This document shows, in pieces, positions 9,814 to 19,397 of a stretch of 53,422 nt of DNA; positions within the stretch are counted from its first letter, which is position 1, and each line of letters begins with the position of its first letter. Where the stretch lies: NCBI RefSeq assembly GCF_004323845.1, contig NZ_QPGR01000011.1, forward strand, positions 1 to 53,422, written 5' to 3'. Origin of the DNA: Campylobacter novaezeelandiae (GTDB taxonomy: Bacteria; Campylobacterota; Campylobacteria; Campylobacterales; Campylobacteraceae). The notes beneath the pieces were generated by a model. It searched no databases. It was given only the letters and a program-made list of their open reading frames with translations, and was not told the DNA's origin. The position numbers and the translations under genes were made by a program.

Positions 9814-9974
9814 AATTTTTCTCCTATTCTTTAATCAAGAACTTAAATTTGGCATTATATAAAAACTTACAAAAATTTAATATTAAAGTATTTTAATTAA
9901 AATACCAAATATCTTAATTAAACCAAAATATACTAAGGTATAATAATCAAAATTAATAAATATAAAGGTATAAA
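9814..9974. promoter_or_regulatory. Divergent accB / dcd promoter region with palindrome
   Basis: A TATAAT at 9939-9944 sits 31 bases before the dcd ATG. On the minus strand TATAAT at 9854-9859 sits about 40 bases before accB. Between them lies a perfect 18-bp palindrome, GTATTTTAATTAAAATAC (9888-9905), that could be an operator. Its AT-only core makes chance occurrence quite possible. Confidence 0.55.
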
Positions 9975-10535
9975 ATGGGCTTAAAAGCTGATAATTGGAT
10001 TAGAAAAATGGCAAAAGAAAATGAAATGATTTCTCCATTTTGTGAAGCAAACATAGGAAAAGGAGTTGTTAGTTATGGGCTCTCAAGTTATGGTTATGAT
10101 ATACGTGTAGGTCGTGAATTTAAAATCTTTACCAATGTTAATTCTACTGTTGTTGATCCAAAAAATTTTGTAGAAGAAAATGTGGTTGATTTTATAGGAG
10201 ATGTATGTATAGTTCCTGCAAATTCTTTTGCATTAGCAAGAACAATTGAGTATTTTAAAATGCCTGATAATGTTTTGGCTATATGTCTTGGAAAAAGCAC
10301 TTATGCAAGATGTGGAATAATAGTCAATGTTACTCCATTTGAACCTGGGTTTGAAGGGCATATAACTATTGAAATTTCAAACACTACCCCACTTCCAGCT
10401 AAAATTTATGCTAATGAAGGTATAGCACAAGTATTATTCTTTCAAGGCGATGAATACTGTGATACAACCTATAAAGATAAAAAAGGAAAATATCAAGCTC
10501 AAACAGGTATAACCTTACCAAGAATTTTAAAATAA
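9975..10535 (+). CDS. dcd: dCTP deaminase
   Basis: Deaminates dCTP to dUTP on the route to dTMP. The 186-residue length is normal. The dUTPase-fold motifs are present: YGYDIRVG at 39-46, [10 protein letters not shown] near 109-118, and [11 protein letters not shown] with the catalytic Glu of the family. A TATAAT lies 31 bases upstream and an AAAGG site just before the ATG. The next gene starts 10 bases downstream, suggesting read-through toward pseB. Confidence 0.96.
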   Translation: MGLKADNWIRKMAKENEMISPFCEANIGKGVVSYGLSSYGYDIRVGREFKIFTNVNSTVVDPKNFVEENVVDFIGDVCIVPANSFALARTIEYFKMPDNVLAICLGKSTYARCGIIVNVTPFEPGFEGHITIEISNTTPLPAKIYANEGIAQVLFFQGDEYCDTTYKDKKGKYQAQTGITLPRILK

Positions 10536-10544
10536 GGGGTATTA

Positions 10545-11606
10545 ATGAATATTAAAAGATACTTTTCCTTGCCAATTTCATTTTTTGGGGCTGTTATGGG
10601 GCTTAGTGCTATTTCCTTAGCTTGGTTTTTAGCATATAAAATCATTTATTTTGCACATCTTAATGATACTCTTGTTAAGATAAGTCAAATTTTTTATACT
10701 TTTTTTGCACTTTTGGCTTTATTGGTTTTTGTTTTCTTATTTTTTATTTTTATTTTTAAAAGCATAATGAATTTTGAAAATATAAAAAGTGAATTTCACA
10801 ACCCAACCACCAAAGTTTTTTTTGGAACTTTTTGTATCTCTTGTTTGCTTTTACCTATGATATTATCAATACTTTTACAAACTTTTCATTATGAAAGCAA
10901 TATAATCAAAACTTTTGGTTTAATCTTATGGACATTTGGGGTGATACTAATGTTTGGTTTTAGCTTGTATATTATAAATACTTGGCTTTATCATAAACAC
11001 GAACTTATCCATATCACTCCAGCTTGGATTATCCCTGTAGTTGGTTTATTGGACATTCCTTTAGCTTTGCCTTATATTTTTAATACAAATTTATATATTT
11101 TTAAATATTTAACAATGCTTTGTATTGGAACGGGTTTTCTTTTTGCTTTGATCTTAATCCCCTTGATCTTAGCTAGAATTATTTTTTTTCAAAAACTCCC
11201 CGATAAACTTGCTCCAACACTTTTGATTTTAATAGCTCCTTTTAGCGTTGGATTTAGCACCTATACAACTATTTTCAATATTGATGATTTTGCAATAATA
11301 TTATTTTTAATAGGAGGATTTTTATTTTTATCGCTTTTGCCTCAAATTTTTAAAGCTTATAAGTGTTGCCCTTTTAAAATTACTTGGTGGGCTATAAGTT
11401 TTCCACTGGCAACTTTAAATATTAGCTACTTAAAGATTATTGCTAATTCTTTAAAAAATATAAATACAATTAATTTTAATAGTCTTTATGGAATTTTTAT
11501 TATCCTAGCTTTTGGATTTTTAATTTTTACAACTTTAGTTTTTTTATGGCTTATTTTAAGAACAGTCAAAGGAATTTTTTCAAAAGAAATTGAAAATTTA
11601 AGTTAA
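10545..11606 (+). CDS. TDT / SLAC1-type anion channel or transporter
   Basis: 353-residue integral membrane protein with about ten hydrophobic helices. It opens LPISFFGAVMGLSAISLAW and has the NTWLYHKHELIHITPAW and PVVGLLDIPLALP stretches typical of the tellurite-resistance/dicarboxylate transporter (TDT, TehA/SLAC1) family. Members pass anions or export tellurite-related compounds; the substrate is unknown. It begins 10 bases after dcd with a GGGGT site and ends 57 bases before pseB. In NCTC 11168 I recall dcd directly followed by pseB, so this may be a strain-specific insertion. Confidence 0.85.
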   Translation: MNIKRYFSLPISFFGAVMGLSAISLAWFLAYKIIYFAHLNDTLVKISQIFYTFFALLALLVFVFLFFIFIFKSIMNFENIKSEFHNPTTKVFFGTFCISCLLLPMILSILLQTFHYESNIIKTFGLILWTFGVILMFGFSLYIINTWLYHKHELIHITPAWIIPVVGLLDIPLALPYIFNTNLYIFKYLTMLCIGTGFLFALILIPLILARIIFFQKLPDKLAPTLLILIAPFSVGFSTYTTIFNIDDFAIILFLIGGFLFLSLLPQIFKAYKCCPFKITWWAISFPLATLNISYLKIIANSLKNINTINFNSLYGIFIILAFGFLIFTTLVFLWLILRTVKGIFSKEIENLS

Positions 11607-12667
<1,061 letters not shown>

Positions 12668-12668
<1 letters not shown>

Positions 12669-13798
12669 TGCTAACTTATTCTCATCAAAACATTGATCAA
12701 AGTGATATAGAAGTTATTTTAAAAGCTTTAAAAGATGAAATTTTAACAGGGGGTAAAAAAGTAGAAGAATTTGAAAAAAGCCTTTGTGAATATGTAGGAG
12801 TAAAATATGCTTGTGTATTAAATTCAGCTACTTCAGCCCTTCATCTTGCCTATAAAATTTTAAACCTTAAAGACAAAATCGTTCTTAGCACCCCTTTAAC
12901 TTTCGCAGCTACTTCAAATACAGCTTTAATGGCAGGAGCAAAGGTTGAATTTATAGATATTAAAAGTGATGGAAATATTGATGAGAATAAATTAGAAGCT
13001 AGATTAAAAAAAGATAGTAAAAATATAGGAGCTATTTGTGTGGTTGATTTTGGGGGCAATAGCGTTGAGATGGATGAAATTTTATATCTTTCTAAAAAAT
13101 ATAATATTCCCTTAATCGATGATGCAAGCCATGCCCTAGGGGCAAATTATAAAGATAAAAAAGTAGGATCAATGGCGGATTTAAATGTATTTTCCTTTCA
13201 TCCTGTAAAACCTATAACTACTTTTGAGGGTGGAGCTTTACTTAGCAATAATGAAGATTTTATTAAAAAAGCAAAACTTTTAAGATCTCATGGTATAGAG
13301 AAAAAAAGACTTTGGGATAGTGATATGTATGAACTTGGATATAATTATCGCTTAAGCGATGTTGCTTGTGCTTTAGGGATTAATCAACTTAAAAAACTTG
13401 ATATCAATTTAGAAAAAAGAGAGAGAATTGCTAGGTTTTATGATGAAGAATTTAAAAACAATCCTTATTTTTCTACTATAAAAATTAAAGATTATAAAAA
13501 AAGTTCAAGGCATTTATATCCTATTTTACTTTTTCCAGAATTTCATTGTAAAAAAGAAGAAATTTTTAAAGCTTTAATTGATAAAAAAATAGGAGTTCAA
13601 GTACACTATAAACCCACTTATGAATTTAGTTTTTATAAAAATTTAATGGGAAATATAAGATTAGAAAATGCTGATCATTTTTATAGAGCTGAACTTAGTA
13701 TTCCTTGTCATCAAGAAATGAGTTTAGAAGATGCAAAATTTGTAAAAGAAAACTTATTTGAAATTTTAGAACAAGTAAAAAAGGCTTATTGTGAATAA
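12668..13798 (+). CDS. pseC: UDP-4-amino-4,6-dideoxy-AltNAc aminotransferase
   Basis: PLP-dependent transfer of an amino group from glutamate to C4 of the PseB product, second step of the pseudaminic acid pathway. The 376-residue DegT/DnrJ/EryC1 protein has the PLP lysine in FSFHPVKPITT (Lys181), with DDASHALG at 151-158 holding the cofactor-binding Asp and SHGIEKKR downstream. One-base overlap with pseB and eight-base overlap with the next gene indicate coupled translation. Its 4-amino product is the natural acceptor for the acyl- or formyl-transfer enzymes of the following island. Confidence 0.96.
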
Positions 13799-15147
13799 AT
13801 TTGACTTTAGACATAAAAATTTTATACAAAATGGTATCTTAATGTATAATCTGGCTAAAAAGCTTTTTCCAATTTGTAGAAGTATCACTGGAAAAGGTTT
13901 TAGAACAAGTTTAAAAATTCTAAACTATGAACTTACAAAAAACTTTATACAGCCAAATAAATTACAACAACTAGCTGGGGGGGGGGATTTGAGATTTATT
14001 CCATTAAAAGTGGAACAAAAGTATATGATTGGGTCATTCCACCTGAATGGCATATCAAAGATGCTTTCATAATAGATCCAAACGGTAAAAAAATTTGTGA
14101 TTTTAAAAAAAATAATCTACATGTTTTAAACTATAGCATAGCAGTTGATAAAAAACTAGATCTTGAAGAATTGCAAAATCATTTATACTCTTTAGAAGAT
14201 ATTCCTGATGCTATTCCTTATGTTACGAGTTATTATAAAAAAAGATGGGGATTTTGCATTACTCATAATGAAAGAAAAGAGTTAAAAAAAGGAACATATA
14301 GAGTTTTTATTGATTCAAAGCATGATGAAAATGGGGTTTTAAATTATGCAGATTTTATTATCCCTAGTACGAAAAAAATAAAAGATGAAATTTTAATCTC
14401 TACCTATCTTTGTCATCCTTCTATGGCAAATAACGAGCTAAGTGGGCCTGTGGTGGCTCTATTTTTAATCAAATGGCTTTTAAATCTTAAAGAAAGAAAA
14501 TATAATTACCGCTTTGTTATCGTGCCTGAAACTATAGGAAGTATAACTTATATCAATAAAAATTTAAAAGCTTTACAAAAAAATGTAAAGGCTGGATTTG
14601 TCCTTTCGTGCGTAGGAGATGATCTTTCTTATTCACTTATTCATACCCCAAATGCAAATACTCTTTCAGATAAAGTTGCATTACATACCTTAAAAAATAA
14701 AACTAATTTTAAAGAATTTAGCTTTTTAAAGAGAGGTTCTGATGAAAGACAATACAATTCTCCTTTAGTAAATTTAGGGATTGTTGGAATTTGTCGCACA
14801 AGATATGGGGATTATAAATTTTATCATATTCAAAAGATGATCTTGATTTTATAAGCCCTAAAGGTTTATTGGGAGGACTTAAGGCTATGCAAGAAATCAT
14901 TTTAAATTTGGAAAATAATGCTATTTATAAAAATACTACTTTTTGCGAACCAAATCTTGGAAAAAGAGGTCTTTATCACACTTTAAGTTCTATCAATGAT
15001 ATCCCTCTTGCCTGTAATTTTCTAGCTTTTCTTGATGGAAAAAAAGATATTTTAGATATAGCAGAAATCTTAAATTTACAAGGCTATGAACTTAAAGACT
15101 TAGTGCAAAAACTTTTAGAATTTAAGCTTTTAGAATGTGTAAACTAA
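13791..15147 (+). pseudogene. DUF4910 aminopeptidase-like glycan modification gene (Cj1295-like), two frameshifts
   Basis: Homologue of the phase-variable gene after pseC in C. jejuni (Cj1295), reported to be needed for a di-O-methylglyceric acid modification of the flagellin glycan. It starts with GTG inside the pseC end and reads LFPICRSITGKGFR, a family signature. A G10 tract at 13977-13986 puts the frame into a stop at 14070. The rest is open in another frame and resumes as EIYSIKSGTKVYDW, ISTYLCHPSMANNELSGP (zinc-peptidase-like His/Glu) and FLKRGSDERQYNSP. A second shift, apparently a one-base deletion near 14828-14832 (YHIQK instead of YHxSKDDLDF), moves the last 100 residues to the third frame. 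Eight or eleven G alone would therefore not restore the full protein. The C-terminal part has a winged-helix look (ILDIAEILNLQGYEL). Confidence 0.85.
13977..13986 (+). repeat. G10 contingency tract in the DUF4910 gene
   Basis: Ten G; 8 or 11 would join the N-terminal part to the SIKSGTKVYDW part. OFF as sequenced. Confidence 0.92.
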
Positions 15148-15869
15148 GTCCTTGATTTTGCTTGATATCTTTAGATATCACTTCATAAGCTTTTTCAAGA
15201 TTGATGATCTTGATACAAATTTCATCAAAAAAAACTACTTTCATAACACTTTTTTCTAAAAAAAGCTCTTCTAAGGGATAAATATAAGTTAAAACATTAT
15301 TGGCTCTTACAAACATATCATATGTTTTAAGTTCTTTGTAACCTTTTTCATCAATATAAAAAGATGTAAAACTTTTATTATATCTATAACTAACTTTAAA
15401 ACATTGTTCTACATAATGAACAAAAGTAAAAGAATCCTGCAAGGGCAAATCAACAATAATCATCTTAGCTTTATTTTTATACATAAAATCAAAAGGTGAA
15501 TTTTTATCAAAAGCTCCCTTATTATCAAGCTTAATTAAATCTTTTTGAAAATTATTTGCAACCATAAAAGAATAAATAGGATGTTTTGTGCGTTTAAATT
15601 CTGCTCTTTTTAAAGCTATATTTGCCAAAGCCCCTGTTTGTGATTTTGAATTTAAAATATCATAGCTTAAGCCTTTACAAAAGTCCCAATTAAAGCTTTG
15701 TATTGCTAATCCCCCCCCCCCTAGTCTGTTTTAAAAAAATATCAAGAAAAATATTTAAATTTTCTCTTGCATTACCCTTTAGCTTATAAAGCAAACGTGT
15801 TAAATTTCCTGTAAATAATATATAATCCTTTTCTCTTATATCAAATTTCTTAAAAAAATCTTCTATCAT
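15122..15869 (-). CDS. AAC(3)-like aminoglycoside N-acetyltransferase family, out of frame at G11
   Basis: Acyltransferase of the aminoglycoside 3-N-acetyltransferase fold, probably acting on the flagellar sugar rather than on drugs (homologous to Cj1296/Cj1297). The ATG at 15867-15869 gives MIEDFFKKFDIREKDYILF. After codon 51 a G11 tract (15711-15721) throws the frame into an early stop. With 10 G it continues GLAIQSFNWDFCKG, KSQTGALANIALKRAEFKRT, HPIYSF and FVHYVEQ, all family-typical. A TATAAT at 15911-15916 (minus) serves as -10. The 3' end overlaps the DUF4910 gene tail by 26 bases on the opposite strand. I recall the 11168 homologues on the same strand as pseB, so this segment may be inverted here. 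Confidence 0.82.
15711..15721 (-). repeat. G11 contingency tract in the AAC(3)-like gene
   Basis: Eleven G; 10 (or 7, 13) would be in frame. OFF as sequenced; losing one G turns it on. Confidence 0.93.
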
Positions 15870-16109
15870 TAATACAACCTTAAAAATTAAGTTTATTTTA
15901 AATAAAGAATATTATATAATAGTTTTGACATATTGATAAATTAAACTCATACCATAAGATTTATTTCATTCTTTAAAGAAATTTATCATCGCCATAAAAC
16001 TTAACTTATTTTTACTCACGCTAGCAATAAAACCTTATATTAATTTTTAAAATTATGTATTTTTTTAGATATAATTAAACAAAAAATATAATGTTAAAAA
16101 GGAGAAAAT
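15870..16109. promoter_or_regulatory. Divergent promoter region
   Basis: 240 bases without a gene. Plus strand: TATAAT at 16070-16075, 35 bases before the TTG start at 16110, with GGAG at 16101-16104. Minus strand: TATAAT at 15911-15916, about 42 bases before the AAC(3)-like ATG. No RNA gene seen. Confidence 0.6.
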
Positions 16110-17174
16110 TTGAAAGCTTTTTTACATATAGGAACAACTAATACAGGAAATCAAGAAAAGCAAGGTTTTTTAGCAAAAAATTTTAACAAACTTTTAAACC
16201 AAGGATTTTTGTATCCAAAAAGTCTAAGAGTGGCCAATAGACATTGGGCTTTAGTAGATATGGTTTTAGAATTAATTGAAGATAAAAATTTAAGCCTTAC
16301 CTCCCCCCAGCAAGTATTAAAAGCTTTAAAAAATCCTCGTCTTTTACAAACTATAGAAGATTTTAAAAAAGAAAAAGAACTTCACAAAGATAAAACTTTT
16401 ATTTTTTCTGTTGAAGGGTGTGTTTGGGAATTTTCTTCAAAAAGACATATAGAAATTTTACATGCGATTTTAAAGGCTTTAGGATTTAGTGAAATCAAAC
16501 TTATGGTTTATTTTAGAGATACTTTAGATTATTTAAATTCTCATTGCTCTCAAGATTTGAAAAACAATTTGGGCTATTATTCAGGTGATTTTAAGCCACA
16601 AGATCATCCTAGAAAATATATTTTTGATTATAAATGGATTTGTGAAAATTATACTGAAGTTTTTGGAGAAAATAGTTTAATTGTAAGATTATTAAGAGAA
16701 GATTACGTTGGAGGAACTTTGCTTAAGGATTTTACTTATCATTTAGGCATTAAATGGGACGAAACTTTTGATTTAGAACAAAAAAGAAACGAAAGTTTTA
16801 ATCTTTTGGGTATGGAAATTCAAAAAAGATTAAATGAAAAAGACTTAAATGGACAAAATTTTAATTCTCTTTTAAGCATTTCTAGAAAACACTTTGAAGG
16901 TACAAAAGAGCCAAGACTTAAATTTAAAGTTCAAAAAGAACTTGCCAAAGCTTATGTTGATTATTTTGCTAGCTCCAATGAATGGGTAAGAGCTAAATAT
17001 TTTCCTCATAAAAAAAGTTTATTTACCCCTATAAATTGGGATGATTATAAAGAAAATGCCACTTTAAAAGACACTAAAGAAGAAGATTGGGATAAAATTG
17101 TAGACTTTTTTGCAGAAGTAATTGTCTCAAAAAATATTATTATTCAGAACTTGAAAAATTGCAATAAAAATTAA
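16110..17174 (+). CDS. P-loop sulfotransferase-like protein with degenerate nucleotide site
   Basis: 354 residues, starting at a TTG with GGAG six bases upstream. The N-terminus MKAFLHIGTTNTGNQEKQGF resembles the 5'-phosphosulfate loop of sulfotransferase-like P-loop proteins (HIGTTKTGTTS type), but the usual Lys is Asn and the following Ser/Thr are Asn-Gln, so PAPS or nucleotide binding is doubtful. Downstream VYFRDTLDYLNSHCSQDL matches the 3'-phosphate region (R..D....S..Q). The C-terminal half is helical with no known domain. It might be a carbohydrate sulfotransferase that has lost or changed activity, or a relative with another role. Its stop overlaps the convergent ACP gene by four bases. 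Confidence 0.65.
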   Translation: MKAFLHIGTTNTGNQEKQGFLAKNFNKLLNQGFLYPKSLRVANRHWALVDMVLELIEDKNLSLTSPQQVLKALKNPRLLQTIEDFKKEKELHKDKTFIFSVEGCVWEFSSKRHIEILHAILKALGFSEIKLMVYFRDTLDYLNSHCSQDLKNNLGYYSGDFKPQDHPRKYIFDYKWICENYTEVFGENSLIVRLLREDYVGGTLLKDFTYHLGIKWDETFDLEQKRNESFNLLGMEIQKRLNEKDLNGQNFNSLLSISRKHFEGTKEPRLKFKVQKELAKAYVDYFASSNEWVRAKYFPHKKSLFTPINWDDYKENATLKDTKEEDWDKIVDFFAEVIVSKNIIIQNLKNCNKN

Positions 17175-17190
17175 TTTTTCATTGCAATTT
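17156..17190. terminator. Bidirectional hairpin at convergent gene ends
   Basis: AAATTGCAATAAAAATT (17156-17172) pairs with AATTTTTCATTGCAATTT (17173-17190) with one unpaired base in the right arm. It spans the overlapping stops of the P-loop gene and the ACP gene. Confidence 0.6.
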
Positions 17191-17398
17191 CAAGCATATT
17201 TTTGATTGTTTGAAAATTTTCAAAATTTTCAGGCTTAATAAAACTTGCATCAAGTGGTTTTCCATAGTATTTTTCAATTTCTGCTACTAAAGCCATAATA
17301 TCTATGCTATCTATAAGATCATCACTAATTAAATTCTCTGTATTTTCATCAATGTCTGTTCTTTCTATATTAAGAAAAAATTGCTTAATTGTTTGCAT
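17171..17398 (-). CDS. Acyl carrier protein
   Basis: 75-residue acidic carrier protein. The phosphopantetheine site is LIDSIDIM, with Ser31 in the DSID form of DSL. It is not the fatty-acid AcpP of the housekeeping fab cluster but one of the extra ACPs found in Campylobacter flagellar glycosylation loci (compare Cj1299, Cj1304, Cj1308). It has a strong AAGGAG site. The adenylating enzyme, the KAS III-like protein and GNAT-like genes nearby suggest it holds an activated acyl or amino-acyl group destined for the glycan. Confidence 0.88.
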   Translation of the reverse strand: MQTIKQFFLNIERTDIDENTENLISDDLIDSIDIMALVAEIEKYYGKPLDASFIKPENFENFQTIKNMLEIAMKN

Positions 17399-17424
17399 TT
17401 TTACTCCTTAAAATTAATTTTGTA

Positions 17425-18432
17425 TTATACTGAATTTATATAAATATTAGGTCTATCTTGATCACTATCTCCTTTAAAAATAGTATAGTTTTTATACTCG
17501 CTTTTAAAAGCAAAATAAATATCAATATTTTCTTTCAAAAAAGGTTCAAAATATACAGGTATAATACTTTCTTCATTTTTCAATGAAAAACCCATTTGTA
17601 TAATTTTATTTGTATCCCAAACATAACAAAGAAAACTTACAAATTCGAGATTTTGCTTTTGTAAAAGCTTCTGAAATTCATCATATAAATTCTTTTGAAA
17701 TTTCCCTAAAAAATCAACAATAAGCATACATTTTGATTTATTTTGTTTGATAATTCTTGTAAAAAAAATACTTAAAATTTTATCATCTTTAAAAACTCCA
17801 TAAGCTTTATACTTATAAATTGGATGTTTAAAATATCTATAAATAAAATAATCTTTACTTTTTTTAGGATAGAAATTAGATTTTAACTCATAATTTTTAA
17901 ATTCATTACAACTTAATAATTTTAATTTTAAAGAACTTTTTCGATGAGATATTGTTTTAATATCTTTAAAATAAGCAATTTTAAAATATTTTCTCTTATC
18001 ATTTTTTATATAAAAATGATAGAGTTTTCCTATTTTATGATAATTAAATAAGCGAACAAATTTAAGAGAAAATTCACTCATACCCGATGAAGCTGTATTT
18101 TTTAAACTAAAAAATTCTTGTAAGCTTTTATATAATCTTAAACCAAGAGAAGGAAATTCTTTTTTAGCTGACCATAAAGAAGTCCAAATATTAATATCTT
18201 TAGCATTTATATCATATTGACTTTGAAGTATAAAACCTAATACGGCATCGAATTCTTTATTTTGTTTATTGAAAGCAACCAAAAAATTATATCTTTGATT
18301 TTTCTTATCAAAATGTTGAAAATCAAGCACTTCTTTTGACTTAACAAAAACATGATCTTCTTTTCAATATTTTTTTATAAATTCTTGTAAAAGTTTATAT
18401 TCATCTTTTTTACAAAATCTTATTTCGTGCAT
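17425..18432 (-). pseudogene. GNAT-like acyltransferase with in-frame TGA at codon 23
   Basis: The true start appears to be the ATG at 18430-18432, preceded by AGGGG, giving MHEIRFCKKDEYKLLQEFIKKY. Codon 23 is TGA (18364-18366), where the family commonly has Trp (TGG) before KEDHVFVKSKEVLDFQH. The frame stays open afterwards to 17425, about 312 further residues. An internal ATG at 18330 gives a 301-residue open frame but would lack the N-terminal strand and helix of the fold. The acyltransferase assignment rests on the N-terminal W-x-x-H-x-F-type region and the island context. It is followed 26 bases later by the ACP. Probably inactive unless the TGA is an error or is read through. Confidence 0.65.
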
Positions 18433-18440
18433 TTTTACCC

Positions 18441-19364
18441 CTAATTAGCTTGTCCAAATTGAAATTCATTACAATCATATCTTGATAAAGTATAGGGATT
18501 ATTCTTTAAATCTTCTAAAGTTATATCTTTTTTATAATAATCAAGACTAACAAAAGCAAAATTACAACTTAATTTTTCTAAAATTTCTTTAGAATCAATA
18601 TTAAATTCTCCATAAGGATAGCAAAAGGTTTTTAAAGGATTTAAAAACCTATCAAGAGTTTTAAAAGACTTATTTACTTCTTCAAATTGCTCTTCTTTGT
18701 TTAATTTTAAAAAATTTAAATGATTGAAGCTATGTGCACCAATGATCATTTTATTTGCTTGCATTTTTTCTAAATGTTTTTCATTTAAATATAAGGCATA
18801 AAAATTTCATCATCAGAGCAAAAATGTTTTACTACTTCATCTAGAATTTGCTCTCTGAATTCATATTTAATATATAAGTTAAATAAAGCCTTAAATTTTT
18901 TAACTTCTAAATCATCATTGTGTTCTTTATAATAAGTATCAAATATATTATTGAAAGAATTATCTAAAAGAGTATTATCGATAAGATCTAAAACAAATTG
19001 ATTTAATGCCCCCCCCGTATCGTCCTAAAAGATAATGAATTCTATGAACATCTAAAGCTTTTTTCTGATGCAAAATTCTTGTTGGAATAAAAAATAAACC
19101 AAATAAATTTCTTTTTAAAAGTTCAAAAAAGACAAAATTATAATGATCTATAAGCCCATCATCAAAAGTCAATAAAATTTTATCCTTAAGTTCTTTGAAA
19201 TAATTCATATCCTTTTTTAAATTGATAAAATCTTCATATTTAACAAAACCAAAATTTTTTTCAAAAAAATCAAGTTGTTTACAAAAATTTTTAAAAGATA
19301 AATATCTTAAAAAAGGTAAATCTTTAGTTTTTTCTCTTACATAATGATACATTATAATTTTCAT
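18441..19364 (-). pseudogene. Polysaccharide deacetylase family, two frameshifts
   Basis: NodB-like carbohydrate esterase gene. The ATG at 19364 with GAGGAT gives MKIIMYHYVREK, then KILLTFDDGLIDHY with the metal-binding Asp-Asp. A G8 tract at 19009-19016 follows GRY and sends the frame to a stop at 18975; seven (or ten) G would give GRYGGALNQFVLDLID. A second apparent one-base deletion near 18796-18805 then moves the 3' part to another frame, which reads NEKHLEKMQANKMIIGAHSF, with the catalytic His-x-x-x-His-like motif (HSFNH), and ends DCNEFQFGQAN. Two lesions mean tract change alone cannot rescue it. It ends nine bases before the GNAT-like start. Confidence 0.8.
19009..19016 (-). repeat. 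G8 contingency tract in the deacetylase gene
   Basis: Eight G; 7 or 10 would keep the catalytic-domain frame past the tract. OFF as sequenced. Confidence 0.85.
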
Positions 19365-19397
19365 TTACTATCCTCAACTTTATTTGAAAAAATAATA

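Noticed and set aside
16303-16308. C6 run in the P-loop gene as a contingency tract
   Set aside because: Only six C, on the other strand orientation from the functional tracts; too short to be hypermutable.
18364-18366. TGA in the GNAT-like gene as selenocysteine
   Set aside because: The expected residue is Trp, not Cys, and no SECIS-like hairpin is evident directly after the codon.
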